A stretch of 41,079 bases of DNA from Candidatus Venteria ishoeyi (GCF_030378065.1 NZ_JAUCGJ010000040.1:1-41079), one strand, 5' to 3'. Positions 32,652 through 40,735 are shown, counted from the first letter of the stretch. Notes: generated by a model not told the origin, from the sequence alone. Program-made: numbers and translations.

Positions 32652-33304
32652 CTCTCAACCTTCTGGTTTTTAACAACTTTAACTTCCGCCATACGCAGTA
32701 CTTCATCGTTCCAGGTAAAACCTTTACGAAACTCTTCAGCCACCGTGCCGTCTTCATGCGCTTCATCTTTAATCGTTTCAATCGCTTTCATGCGATGGGG
32801 GTCTAAAATACGACCAAAACTATCAATTGCCTTGACCTGATGTGTCGCTAATATCTGCTCTAGTCGTTGCAACGTCATTGCCTGCCCCTCCTGGATACTG
32901 GCGATAAAATGCTGCTCCTGGTCACAAGTGCCAAACCAGTGAGATTTGGGTTGAAACGCATTTAATGCACACAAACCGGCATCTAACCGGTCATAAAGCT
33001 CAAGAAACTCCAGAAGCAGGGTCTTGCTGATTTTATCCAGTGCCTGTTGTTGGGTCTGCTTGCTTTGCGCAAGTTCCGTATTCAGGCGCTCATGGCTATT
33101 TTGCAAAACCGTAAAAGCCTGTTTAAATTCCTCCAGAGCAGATTTGAACTGCCGTGATTCGATTTTAACCTCATTACGCAAGGCCGCCATTTCTGTGAAC
33201 AGCGAAAACAGATCGGCTTCTTTATCCGCCTCAATATCCGGCTCGACTGCATCCAGATAGCTGGAAAACTGTGCTAAAAGTTGTTCTTTTCCAGTGCCTG
33301 TCAT
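32648..33304 (-). CDS. GrpE-like nucleotide exchange factor
   Basis: 218 residues. A long N-terminal coiled coil (about 30-85, FKSALEEFKQAFTVLQNSHE) leads to the GrpE-type head. The conserved end is recognisable: IDSFGRILDPHRMKAIET corresponds to the GxxFDPxxHEA region, then VAEEFRKGFTWNDEVLRMAE. The sequence is divergent from housekeeping GrpE. It overlaps the J-like gene upstream and the Hsp70 gene downstream by 4 bp each, so it is almost certainly the exchange factor for this Hsp70. Confidence 0.82.
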   Translation of the reverse strand: MTGTGKEQLLAQFSSYLDAVEPDIEADKEADLFSLFTEMAALRNEVKIESRQFKSALEEFKQAFTVLQNSHERLNTELAQSKQTQQQALDKISKTLLLEFLELYDRLDAGLCALNAFQPKSHWFGTCDQEQHFIASIQEGQAMTLQRLEQILATHQVKAIDSFGRILDPHRMKAIETIKDEAHEDGTVAEEFRKGFTWNDEVLRMAEVKVVKNQKVER

Positions 33305-33603
33305 GCTTTGAGGCTCTCTGCCAGTGCCTGCATAAACTGCGCTTCTGTGGGTCGTTGCTGTGTATTATTGTGCTTGAGTACATGTCCCATCAGCGCTTCA
33401 CTGTGTGGCGGCTCATTGTAAAATAGCTGATAGACCAGGCGCTGGCGTTTACTGGCAATCGCTTCAAAAGCGGCGCGAATCTGCTGAAATTGTTCGGGGT
33501 AGCGCTCTGGCGGATAGGCTCGAACTTGTTGTAAATACGCTTTTTTGATGCTTGCATCATCGGCATCTTCCGCCACATCTAAAATATCAAAAGGTGATTG
33601 CAT
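33301..33603 (-). CDS. J-domain-like protein lacking the HPD motif
   Basis: 100 residues. The first 60 align by eye to a J domain: PFDILDVAEDADDASIKKAY (helices I-II), then QQVRAYPPERYPEQFQQI and RAAFEAIASKRQRLVYQLF (helices III-IV). Where J proteins have YHPDRNP, this one has YPPERYP, so His-Pro-Asp became Pro-Pro-Glu. HPD is required for canonical J proteins to stimulate Hsp70 ATPase. No glycine-rich or zinc domain follows. Its position between the TPR and GrpE-like genes makes a J-type role in this operon likely despite the change. Confidence 0.78.
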   Translation of the reverse strand: MQSPFDILDVAEDADDASIKKAYLQQVRAYPPERYPEQFQQIRAAFEAIASKRQRLVYQLFYNEPPHSEALMGHVLKHNNTQQRPTEAQFMQALAESLKA

Positions 33604-33617
33604 TGTTGTTGTCTCTG

Positions 33618-35954
33618 TTAGAAATCAATATCTACGCCTGCATCCATGAGTAGCGATTTCACTTCAGGTGGCATATCTTTGAGTATTTTTTTACGTTCTG
33701 ATGGTGACAGGCTTTTTATCATGTTGACGATACCTTCAATGACGTTATTCTCTGCTTCCTCAAAGTCATTATCATCATCATCAAAGCCCGTGTCAGCGAA
33801 GGGGAGTCCAGCGTGTTGCTTGATAATCTGCTCAATACGCGCTGCCGTACGCAAATCATTCATATCATGTGCTTCTTCAGCGGCTTCAACCAGACGATAG
33901 TGCATATTATAAGTTAAGTGCTGCTGCTGACCTCTGAGCGTTGCGCTGATTTCATAAAAAACCAACAATGGCTTAGAATCCTGTTGTTTTAAGGCTTGGC
34001 GGGTACAGTATTCTAATAAATCATAAGCTTCAAGAGTCAGGAAACACTCAGCCAGGTTGTACCATTGCGTTTCAGAAAGTGTCTGCTTCAGAGATTTTTT
34101 TAAGATCGGACTGATTTCAGCCAGCGCATCAATGAGCAATGCACCAATACCCTCTTCATAATAGGCTTGCAACACAGCGACCAGGAGCATAACTTCGGTT
34201 TTATTCGGGCTTATTTTCTTGATTTCCGGCATTAAAGACACTAATGCACTGGGTTTTACATCAACACACAGCGCTTCGGTGCAAAGACGTAAATAAGCGC
34301 ATAAATTACCGCCGGATTGGCTAATGCCGGTTTGCAGCAGTGCTTTAGCTTGCTCCTTATGGTTTTCCTCTAATGCCAGTAAAGCCTGATTAATGCTGAG
34401 AACACCACTCTCCTGACCATTGCGTTCCCATTGCTCAGCGGCAGCTAACTCCTTATGCACCAAGTGTAATCTGCCGACTTTAAATTGTTTGCGGGCATGC
34501 GCGACATGAGATGAACGCAGGAAATTTTGTGCTTTGGCATTAATGGGATCAATTGTTAAGATTTTTTTGGCAAAGCCCGCTGCTTTTTTATGTGCATTTT
34601 TGGTTCTTGCCGCTGCTACGGCTTCCAGCAATATCTCAATATCTTCGGGATATTCCTGCAAAGCCGCCGCTACCCAGGATTGATAAGACTTTTTATAATT
34701 GGATTGTTTATAGGCGCTGATTAAGTGTAAATAGCTGGCCTTGTCATTGGGATCAAGACTTAAGCTGGTTTCCAGATTATGCAGAACACCAGGATCGTTT
34801 GCAGGCAAGTCTTTATTCAAATGGCGTAATACTAAAGCAATTTTCAAATCCACATCGGTTTCTTCTGCCGGGGATGCCATTTCAAGCTTATCAATATAAA
34901 GCCGCCAGGATCTCTCTGCTAAATAATGATCTTTGCGGTGTTCACAGGACAAAGCCTCAAGACGATATTTTTCTGCCTGGCTTAAGGCCCCAAAATGACG
35001 TTCAAATATGCCCGTTGCTTTATTGAGATAAGGTAGTAAAGCTTTACAAAAATATGCACTCTCTTGCTCACCAAAAAACCGTTTATTTGCTACAATAAAG
35101 TCAAATAATGCCTTATCCCCCCCTTTTAGCTGTATTTTACGAAAATCACCCAGCAAACGTAACTGTCGTTTATCCCAGCCTTGCAAGGTAGCAACAAAAG
35201 TCTGCTGTGCCGGGCCAAGTTTTTGATAGCTTTCTATAAACAATGCACCTTCTTGTTGCAGCAAGGGGAGCATACGACCCAATGCAAGGTAAGGTGAATC
35301 GGGTTTAAGCCGGGATAAGCGCTGCTCTATTTCCTGAGGTCCTGCATCCAAAGACAACAGCGCATTAAGGACGGGGCGAAAATCACGATAAGGCGAACGT
35401 GAACCAATGGCCTTCAGACTGCTGGCAAGTGTATTTTCATCGCCCTGGCAATAGGCTTTTAATGCAGCTTTAGCGATGGGATAATCTTTAGCCAGGGGTG
35501 AATCTGCATCCAGCATTGCCACGATATTTTGCTGATCTGCCGCTAACAAATGCGCACCAATCATAGCCGTTAAATGCGTTTGTTCTTCCCGGTTCAGCTC
35601 AACAGGGGGCGCGTTGAAAATACGTATGGCTTTAATATAAGCCCCCGCAGCCAGCAGCCATGTTATATAACGTGGCAAATGCGAATGTTGTTGACAGCTA
35701 TGCGCGCGGCTTTCCCATAAATTTACCGCCTCTTTGTACAAACCTTTAGCTGCTTGAGACTCGGCAGCTAACCAATAAGCTTCACCCAGCGCATCTAAAT
35801 AATCCGGTTGCTGATTTATTTTCAGCAAGCGTTTATAGTTATTAATAGCATCTTTATAAGCACCTGATTGCAGTTGCTGCCGCGCTTTTTTTTCAAGATG
35901 TTCAGGGGATGTGGCAACTACTTTGTGATGCGCATGTTTTTTCTTACGTGACAT
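33618..35954 (-). CDS. Large TPR-repeat protein, first gene of the Hsp70 operon
   Basis: 778 residues. A basic His/Lys-rich head (SRKKKHAHHK) precedes a TPR-type pair (EKKARQQLQSGAYKDAINNY, KRLLKINQQ, DALGEAYWLAAESQAAKGLY). Long helical repeats then run through most of the protein. Near the C-terminus there is a very acidic patch (DTGFDDDDNDFEEAE), then NMIKSLSPSERKKILKDMP. No signal peptide or membrane helix. TPR proteins often gather clients for Hsp70; with the four downstream genes (14-bp gap, then three 4-bp overlaps) it is probably a scaffold or client adaptor. I know no named family for it. Confidence 0.8.
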   Translation of the reverse strand: MSRKKKHAHHKVVATSPEHLEKKARQQLQSGAYKDAINNYKRLLKINQQPDYLDALGEAYWLAAESQAAKGLYKEAVNLWESRAHSCQQHSHLPRYITWLLAAGAYIKAIRIFNAPPVELNREEQTHLTAMIGAHLLAADQQNIVAMLDADSPLAKDYPIAKAALKAYCQGDENTLASSLKAIGSRSPYRDFRPVLNALLSLDAGPQEIEQRLSRLKPDSPYLALGRMLPLLQQEGALFIESYQKLGPAQQTFVATLQGWDKRQLRLLGDFRKIQLKGGDKALFDFIVANKRFFGEQESAYFCKALLPYLNKATGIFERHFGALSQAEKYRLEALSCEHRKDHYLAERSWRLYIDKLEMASPAEETDVDLKIALVLRHLNKDLPANDPGVLHNLETSLSLDPNDKASYLHLISAYKQSNYKKSYQSWVAAALQEYPEDIEILLEAVAAARTKNAHKKAAGFAKKILTIDPINAKAQNFLRSSHVAHARKQFKVGRLHLVHKELAAAEQWERNGQESGVLSINQALLALEENHKEQAKALLQTGISQSGGNLCAYLRLCTEALCVDVKPSALVSLMPEIKKISPNKTEVMLLVAVLQAYYEEGIGALLIDALAEISPILKKSLKQTLSETQWYNLAECFLTLEAYDLLEYCTRQALKQQDSKPLLVFYEISATLRGQQQHLTYNMHYRLVEAAEEAHDMNDLRTAARIEQIIKQHAGLPFADTGFDDDDNDFEEAENNVIEGIVNMIKSLSPSERKKILKDMPPEVKSLLMDAGVDIDF

Positions 35955-35988
35955 AATATAAAATAAGCAAGTTATAAAAAGTTAAAGA

Positions 35989-36015
35989 ATTATATCTCAT
36001 TATCAAAAATTGCAA
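35989..36015 (-). promoter_or_regulatory. Possible promoter of the Hsp70 operon
   Basis: Minus strand TTGCAA (36010-36015), a short 15-bp spacer and a perfect TATAAT (35989-35994), 35 bp before the operon's first ATG. There is no heat-shock (sigma32-like CTTGAA...CCCCAT) promoter, so the operon appears not to be a standard heat-shock unit. The spacer is suboptimal. Confidence 0.35.
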
Positions 36016-36021
36016 TTTTTT

Positions 36022-36801
36022 TTAGTCATATTCCCGATCTTTCCATTGTCTTAAAGCCGCAAAAACTTCTGCCGGACTGTTCAGCGCTTTCCCCGCATAA
36101 GATTCAGCAGCTTGAATCACGCTGCTTTTATCAAAACGTAAAAATGGATTGGTTTGTTTTTCCAGGCTCAGTAAGCTCGGCACTGTGGCTTTACCCTGTT
36201 TACGTTGCTCCTGAACACTGATTTCCCTGGTTAATAAATCAGCATTATCCGGCTCCACCCATTTTGCAAAACCAATATTATCCAAAGTATATTCATGGGC
36301 GCAATAAACCAGAGTCTCATCAGGTAAGTCTCGCAACTTTGCCAGTGATTGCTGCATTTGCGCCATCGTGCCTTCAAATACACGACCACAACCGCAGGCA
36401 AACAGCGTATCACCACAAAACAACAGTCCGGGCGTGTAATAAGCAATATGCCCAAGGGTGTGTCCCGGTGTATCCAATACCGTGAACACCTGTTGGCTTT
36501 CCGGCAGTTGCACCTGATCGCCTTGCTGCAAAGGCTGATTAAGACCCGCAATCGACTCCTGTTGGGGGCCAAACACCGGGATATTGGGATAGTGGGCTAA
36601 TAGTTTGGTAATGCCATCAACATGATCCCAATGATGATGGGTAATCAAAATTGCTTTTAAGCTTTTCTGCTTTTTCTTCAAAACCTGCAAAATACTATTT
36701 GCATCACCGGGATCAACCACCCAGGCAAATGCTGTATCCGCCTCCTCCAGCAACCATTGATAATTATCACTGAAAGCAGGTATTGCTGTGATTTGTAACA
36801 T
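36022..36801 (-). CDS. gloB: Hydroxyacylglutathione hydrolase (glyoxalase II)
   Basis: 259 residues of the metallo-beta-lactamase fold, which hydrolyses S-D-lactoylglutathione in methylglyoxal detoxification. The two-metal motif THHHWDHVDG is present. Further ligands are in DTPGHTLGHIAYY and FCGDTLFACGCGRVFEGT, and YCAHEYT carries a C-terminal ligand. The C-terminal helical substrate domain ends NPFLRFDKSSV...RQWKDREYD, typical of GloB. ATG 36801 (MLQITAIPAF) was chosen; an ATG four codons upstream is possible. It is co-directional with the Hsp70 operon but separated by a possible promoter. Confidence 0.95.
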   Translation of the reverse strand: MLQITAIPAFSDNYQWLLEEADTAFAWVVDPGDANSILQVLKKKQKSLKAILITHHHWDHVDGITKLLAHYPNIPVFGPQQESIAGLNQPLQQGDQVQLPESQQVFTVLDTPGHTLGHIAYYTPGLLFCGDTLFACGCGRVFEGTMAQMQQSLAKLRDLPDETLVYCAHEYTLDNIGFAKWVEPDNADLLTREISVQEQRKQGKATVPSLLSLEKQTNPFLRFDKSSVIQAAESYAGKALNSPAEVFAALRQWKDREYD

Positions 36802-36825
36802 AAAAATCTCCATTATCCTGATGAA

Positions 36826-36985
36826 AGGTAACTCGCAACAAATAATACTCCCATTTCACTGCTCTTTTTACCCGTTTTCCGCGTTGTAAAAACCGTTACA
36901 TAGCTCACTATGTGCCGGTTTTCACGCCTTGAAAACGGATAAAAATCCTGCGCCCGGCTTTGGTTCTTATTTCATCCTCGTTCCT
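36826..36985 (-). mobile_element. 160-bp MITE family, copy C (diverged)
   Basis: Inverted relative to copies A, B and D. The right-hand end on the plus strand (TTCATCCTCGTTCCT) and the central hairpin are well preserved. The left end is degraded but has the same spacing, giving 160 bp. A TAA triplet follows the preserved end (36985-36987). It lies directly upstream of gloB. Confidence 0.75.
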
Positions 36986-37061
36986 AAAAGGCAAGTGTCC
37001 ACCACAAATCAGTGCCTTGCAGCACAATTATCAGTTGAGCACCCAGCAGGCCAGAGCCTAC

Positions 37062-37228
37062 CTAGGAGGCTGTCCGAGAACAGAGGCCGTAGCGAGGGAA
37101 AGCTGGTTTGAGGCAGATTTTTTCATTATTTGAGGCGAATATTGGGTATATTTAACGAAAATAAGGGAGAAATCTGACCAAATCCAGCTTTTCCGCAGTA
37201 GGTCTTGTGTTCTCGGACAGCCTCCTAG
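37062..37228. mobile_element. 159-bp MITE with 17-bp perfect ends and CTAG target duplication
   Basis: The ends GAGGCTGTCCGAGAACA (37066-37082) and TGTTCTCGGACAGCCTC (37208-37224) are perfect inverted repeats. CTAG stands on both sides (37062-37065 and 37225-37228), a 4-bp duplication of the YTAR kind known from the IS5 family. The interior has no reading frame of note. Immediately to the right, GAGCCTGTCCTAGAGCA resembles a degenerate third copy of the same end, hinting at an earlier insertion. Confidence 0.85.
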
Positions 37229-37471
37229 GAGCCTGTCCTAGAGCAATTGGCGGCAGAAGGTTTTCTGGAACGGTTGCAAGGGAAATATCGGCTTAAACAT
37301 GCCGCTGATGCCCATTATCATGGCATCACCTATGCCTTGCGCGGACAATCTATAGATATGGTATTCCCCCAGAAAAGAGAGAGATGCAGGGGTGGCAACA
37401 GTGAGTTGCAACGATTATTGCATTCTCTTTTTGCTGAATCCACTTTAAAGACTAAAGTGGATAAAAAATAA
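37229..37471 (+). pseudogene. Unidentified gene fragment between two MITEs
   Basis: An open frame reads EPVLEQLAAEGFLERLQGKY, continues RLKHAADAHYHGITYALRGQ and ends TLKTKVDKK, with only a TTG start at 37247. A stop codon and the CTAG MITE lie immediately upstream, so it seems to be the C-terminus of a truncated gene. Its stop is 20 bp from the phosphatase-family start once MITE D is removed, suggesting that it once preceded that gene in an operon. I do not recognise the family. Confidence 0.4.
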
Positions 37472-37630
37472 GGAACGAGGATGAAATAAGAACCGAAACC
37501 GGGCGCAGGATTTTTGTTCATTTTCAAGGCATGAAAACAGGCGCATAGTGAGCTATGTAACTGTTTTCATAACGCAGAAAATGGAGAAAAAGGCCAGCTT
37601 GGTTTCGGGAATTATAAAATCCTCGTTCCT
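37471..37630 (+). mobile_element. 160-bp MITE family, copy D
   Basis: A full-length copy with ends GGAACGAGGATG...ATCCTCGTTCC and a TAA duplication (37469-37471 and 37630-37632). It differs from A/B mainly in matched changes at both ends (GAGTGAG to GAACGAG), so the two arms co-vary. It sits directly before the ribosome site of the phosphatase-family gene and probably cut it off from an upstream partner. Confidence 0.9.
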
Positions 37631-37646
37631 AAAAGGAGTCATCAAC

Positions 37647-38276
37647 ATGAATGCTTGCCATTTAGTGGTCGTGCGCCAGGCTGAAACGGACTGGAATGCA
37701 GCAGGTCGCATCCAGGGTCAGGCGGACAGTCCCTTATCTGTCAAGGGGCAGGGACAGGCACGCTGTCTGGCAAAAAATTTACAAAACCAACGTTTTGCAG
37801 CACTGTATAGCAGCGATTTAAGCCGTGCCAGAGAAACGATGACTATCGCTATGGGGCAGCGCGTACAACACACCACGTATCTGCCTTGTTTACGTGAGCG
37901 CCACCTGGGGATTTTCCAGGGTTTAACCCATGTTGAAGCGGAAGCCCTGGATGCGGCTTCCCACCATGCCTACCTTTCCAATGATCCCCATTTCACCATA
38001 CCAAGCGGGGAAAGCCAGCAAAGTTTTTGTTCCCGCAGCCTGCAATGTCTGGAAGACTTAGCCAATCAACATCTGGGGGAAGATGTATTGGTTATCACGC
38101 ATGGTGGCGTCATTGGCTGTTTGTTGCGCTACACGCTGGGCATCCCGTTGAGACAAGTCAAACATTTCCGGGTTGATAACGCGGCTATTGCCCATTTTAC
38201 CTATTCACCGGAGTCAGCCTGGTTTATGGAATGCTGGGGCGATATACGCCATCTTGATGAGCGGGGATTTTGTTGA
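37647..38276 (+). CDS. Histidine-phosphatase-family protein with substituted catalytic histidine
   Basis: 209 residues of the phosphoglycerate mutase/CobC branch. The fold signatures are all there: the tryptophan-Asn motif TDWNAAGRIQGQADSPLS, LYSSDLSRARETM, LRERHLGIFQGLT and VITHGGVIGCLLRY with the second His. The defining RHGET, whose His is phosphorylated during catalysis, reads RQAET (codons CGC CAG GCT at 37674-37682). The protein is therefore probably inactive as a phosphatase, or works another way. AAGGAG lies 8 bp before ATG 37647. It is otherwise intact, which argues against simple decay. Confidence 0.85.
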   Translation: MNACHLVVVRQAETDWNAAGRIQGQADSPLSVKGQGQARCLAKNLQNQRFAALYSSDLSRARETMTIAMGQRVQHTTYLPCLRERHLGIFQGLTHVEAEALDAASHHAYLSNDPHFTIPSGESQQSFCSRSLQCLEDLANQHLGEDVLVITHGGVIGCLLRYTLGIPLRQVKHFRVDNAAIAHFTYSPESAWFMECWGDIRHLDERGFC

Positions 38277-38620
38277 TTAAACATGAATACCTCAACAACC
38301 GCCTGGGCTGGATAATTGCGAAATCAGCACGAACTGGTTATGCTTGGATTGTAACTTTCAGATAAAAGTGTGGTAGTCCTGTATCAGTAGTGATTAGGGA
38401 TAACAGCCCTTCAAGGGGGTGTTATCCCTCAGCGAAAAGATCGCAATTCATATTGCAGTGACGTGGAATGTGGAAACGAGAGAAAGGTAGCAAGAACATT
38501 GTATTGTGCTTGTTCCTCCGGGAAATTTGCAACCCTTTCAAAGGAGCCAGGGCCTCGGCTTGGATGTGAGAAATGCCCAATCCCATGATTGGACTCCTTT
38601 AAATCGATCCACTGGCGGAT
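38277..38620. other. Gene-free stretch with one strong hairpin
   Basis: No convincing reading frame on either strand. AGGGATAACA (38396-38405) pairs with TGTTATCCCT (38420-38429), with CCCTT/GGGGG inside, a very stable hairpin without a T-tract. It may end the phosphatase transcript. The remainder (about 38435-38570) has purine-rich stretches such as GGAATGTGGAAACGAGAG that look structured; a group II intron remnant crossed my mind but is unsupported. Confidence 0.45.
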
Positions 38621-38673
38621 AAATGAATAAAAATCCTGCGTCCAGTTCCTGCACTTATTTCATCTTCACTCCT
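38621..38673 (-). mobile_element. 160-bp MITE family, copy E (truncated, 53 bp)
   Basis: Only one end remains. It matches the first 53 bp of copy B in reverse orientation, ending TCATCTTCACTCC, followed by TCA (38673-38675). The other two thirds are gone, so the element was cut by deletion. Confidence 0.8.
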
Positions 38674-38768
38674 CAGTTTTATTGAAGAATGCCCACCTCG
38701 CCCCCACCATTGCTGCATTGCTCTTCCCGGTTTTTTTAAATTCCATATTCTACTCACAAGGAAATACA

Positions 38769-39140
38769 ATGGCTTTAACAACTCCAGTCCCTACGGAAAT
38801 TGAATACCATCAACAAAGCCGGATGTTAAATATCCGTTTTGGTGATGCGCAGGCATTTGAATTTAGTGCAGAGTTTCTGCGGGTGTATTCGCCTTCTGCC
38901 GAAGTGCGCGGTCATTCAGAAGATGAGGCGGTATTACAGATCGGTAAAGCGGACGTTAAAATCGAGAAAATTGAGCCGGTTGGCAACTATGCTATCGTGC
39001 TGCATTTTGATGATGGACATGATACCGGCATTTATTCCTGGGAATGGCTCTACCACCTGGGCGTGGATCAGGATACACTATGGGCCGATTACTTAAAACA
39101 ACTGGAAGCCGCTGGCGGAAAACGCGCCCCGACTTCATAA
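38769..39140 (+). CDS. DUF971 family protein
   Basis: 123 residues, the DUF971/GBBH-like N-terminal domain: [55 protein letters not shown] and WEWLYHLG. The family is often next to ubiE or hslVU in gammaproteobacteria and has a zinc-binding fold in characterised relatives; its role is unclear. ATG 38769 was chosen because AAGGAAA precedes it and the domain begins there; an upstream ATG would read back through the MITE remnant. It is 16 bp before ubiE, so probably an operon. Confidence 0.88.
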   Translation: MALTTPVPTEIEYHQQSRMLNIRFGDAQAFEFSAEFLRVYSPSAEVRGHSEDEAVLQIGKADVKIEKIEPVGNYAIVLHFDDGHDTGIYSWEWLYHLGVDQDTLWADYLKQLEAAGGKRAPTS

Positions 39141-39156
39141 CCGGAGCATCGTTGCC

Positions 39157-39996
39157 ATGAATCAAGCCTCTCCCGCATCTAGTGAAGCCGCCACTGATAC
39201 CCCTCCTATTGTTGATAAGGGTGCTGATAAGGCTGCCGATACTGTGGCAGATACGGAAAAAACCACCCATTTTGGTTTTGAGCAGGTGCCGGAAGCGGAA
39301 AAGGTGCAGCGGGTACGTCAGGTTTTTGATTCGGTTGCCAGTAATTATGATTTGATGAATGATTTGATGTCGCTGGGCATTCATCGCTTATGGAAACGTT
39401 TTACCATCGACCTGGCGGGGGTACATCCCGGCTGGAAAATTCTGGATCTGGCGGGTGGCACGGGCGATCTGGCAGCCGCTTTTGCGCCACTGGTCGCGCC
39501 TGAAGGTGAGGTCATACTTTCAGATATTAATGCCGCGATGTTGCAAGAAGGCCGTAATCGCCTGATTAATAAAGGTTTGACTCAGGGTTTGAATTATGTA
39601 CAGGCCAATGCCGAAGCCCTGCCCTTTGCCAGCAATCATTTTAATCTGGTAACGATGGCATTTGGCCTGCGTAACGTCACCAATAAACAAGCGGCGCTGG
39701 AATCCATTTTTCGGGTGTTAAAACCCGGTGGGCGTTTGTTGGTGCTGGAATTTTCTGAAGTGAAACTGCCCGTGCTGAAACAAATGTACGATCTGTATTC
39801 CTTTCAGATTCTGCCCCGCCTGGGTGAAATGGTTGCCAAAGACGCGGAAAGTTACCGCTATCTGGCAGAATCCATCCGTATGCACCCAAACCAGGAAACC
39901 TTAAAGCAGATGATGGAACAAGCTGGTTTTGAGCGTTGTTCTTATCATAACCTGACCGGTGGCGTGGTCGCGCTGCATAGCGGTTATAAGTTCTAA
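39157..39996 (+). CDS. ubiE: Ubiquinone/menaquinone C-methyltransferase UbiE
   Basis: 279 residues. The methyltransferase core is canonical: [40 protein letters not shown], cofactor loop [14 protein letters not shown], then [15 protein letters not shown] and [14 protein letters not shown]. It methylates the quinone ring in ubiquinone and/or menaquinone synthesis. An N-terminal extension of about 40 residues is Asp/Ala-rich with repeated [11 protein letters not shown] and looks recently expanded; relatives start near the HFGF motif. Confidence 0.96.
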   Translation: MNQASPASSEAATDTPPIVDKGADKAADTVADTEKTTHFGFEQVPEAEKVQRVRQVFDSVASNYDLMNDLMSLGIHRLWKRFTIDLAGVHPGWKILDLAGGTGDLAAAFAPLVAPEGEVILSDINAAMLQEGRNRLINKGLTQGLNYVQANAEALPFASNHFNLVTMAFGLRNVTNKQAALESIFRVLKPGGRLLVLEFSEVKLPVLKQMYDLYSFQILPRLGEMVAKDAESYRYLAESIRMHPNQETLKQMMEQAGFERCSYHNLTGGVVALHSGYKF

Positions 39997-40006
39997 GGTT
40001 GGCATT

Positions 40007-40591
40007 ATGCTCAGCAACAGCATTTTAGAAACCCTGCTTAATCAAACCCTGGCGCTGGATAGTCTCGCGGCGCGGGAAAGCCAGCATTTAATCGCTAAAG
40101 ACCTGGGTATTATACTGGAGGGCGTGGACATCCATTGGTATCTGGTCGCCCAGCCGCAAAGTATACAAGTGCTGGCACAGCCGCCACAAAGCCTGCAAGC
40201 AGAACTGCACGCCCTGCCGTTCAGTCTGTTGCGCTATTTGCTCAGCCCACCCGCCAGTCCACTGAGTGCTTTTAATATCCACCTTAGCGGTAATCACAGC
40301 GTGGCTATGGCGTGGATGGATTTCCTGCGCAGCATGGAAATCGACTGGGAAGCGTTATTTGCGCAAATCTTAGGCGATGTTGCCGGACATGGCCTGAATC
40401 GCTGGTTGACGGATTTACATGCTGGACATAAGCAAAAACATCAGGAGTTTGAGAAAAACCTGGTGGAGTTTCTCCAGGAAGAACGCCATTTATTGCCCAG
40501 CAAAGCCGAAGTGGATGTGTTCATGAACGAGGTTGATAGCTTGCGCGATGATTTAGAACGCTTGGAGCAGCGTATTGATAGAGCCTCCTAG
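40007..40591 (+). CDS. ubiJ: Ubiquinone biosynthesis accessory factor UbiJ (SCP2 domain)
   Basis: 194 residues. An SCP2-like lipid-binding N-terminal half (EGVDIHWYLVAQPQSIQVL, FNIHLSGNHSVAMAWMDFLR) is followed by EIDWEALFAQILGDVAGHGL and a C-terminal coiled coil (DVFMNEVDSLRDDLERLEQR). UbiJ supports the Coq/Ubi complex under aerobic conditions. It follows ubiE by 10 bp. In E. coli ubiB comes next; here a MITE and AT-rich DNA follow instead. Confidence 0.9.
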   Translation: MLSNSILETLLNQTLALDSLAARESQHLIAKDLGIILEGVDIHWYLVAQPQSIQVLAQPPQSLQAELHALPFSLLRYLLSPPASPLSAFNIHLSGNHSVAMAWMDFLRSMEIDWEALFAQILGDVAGHGLNRWLTDLHAGHKQKHQEFEKNLVEFLQEERHLLPSKAEVDVFMNEVDSLRDDLERLEQRIDRAS

Positions 40592-40620
40592 AGCAGAGCT
40601 TTGCCTACCAATTACACTTA

Positions 40621-40735
40621 CACGACAGCAGCAAAACCCTATGAAATCGAGCGTTCCATAGACCTGACAGGTTTTTAAAAACCTGTCAGGTCTTTGCTCT
40701 GGCAGTTCCATTCGAAGCTAAGCTTCAAAGTTGTG
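40621..40735. mobile_element. Second copy of the 13-bp-end MITE (internally deleted)
   Basis: Matches 5063-5188 including the perfect 32-bp central palindrome (40661-40692). The right end CTTCAAAGTTGTG has one change. Near the left end 11 bp (TTTGAAGATTA) are missing, leaving CACGACAGCAGC, so this copy has lost most of its left inverted repeat and is probably immobile. It lies 30 bp after ubiJ. Confidence 0.85.

Noticed and set aside
38435-38570. Possible group II intron remnant
   Set aside because: Only a loose resemblance in purine-rich stretches; no domain V hairpin or intron-encoded protein could be found.
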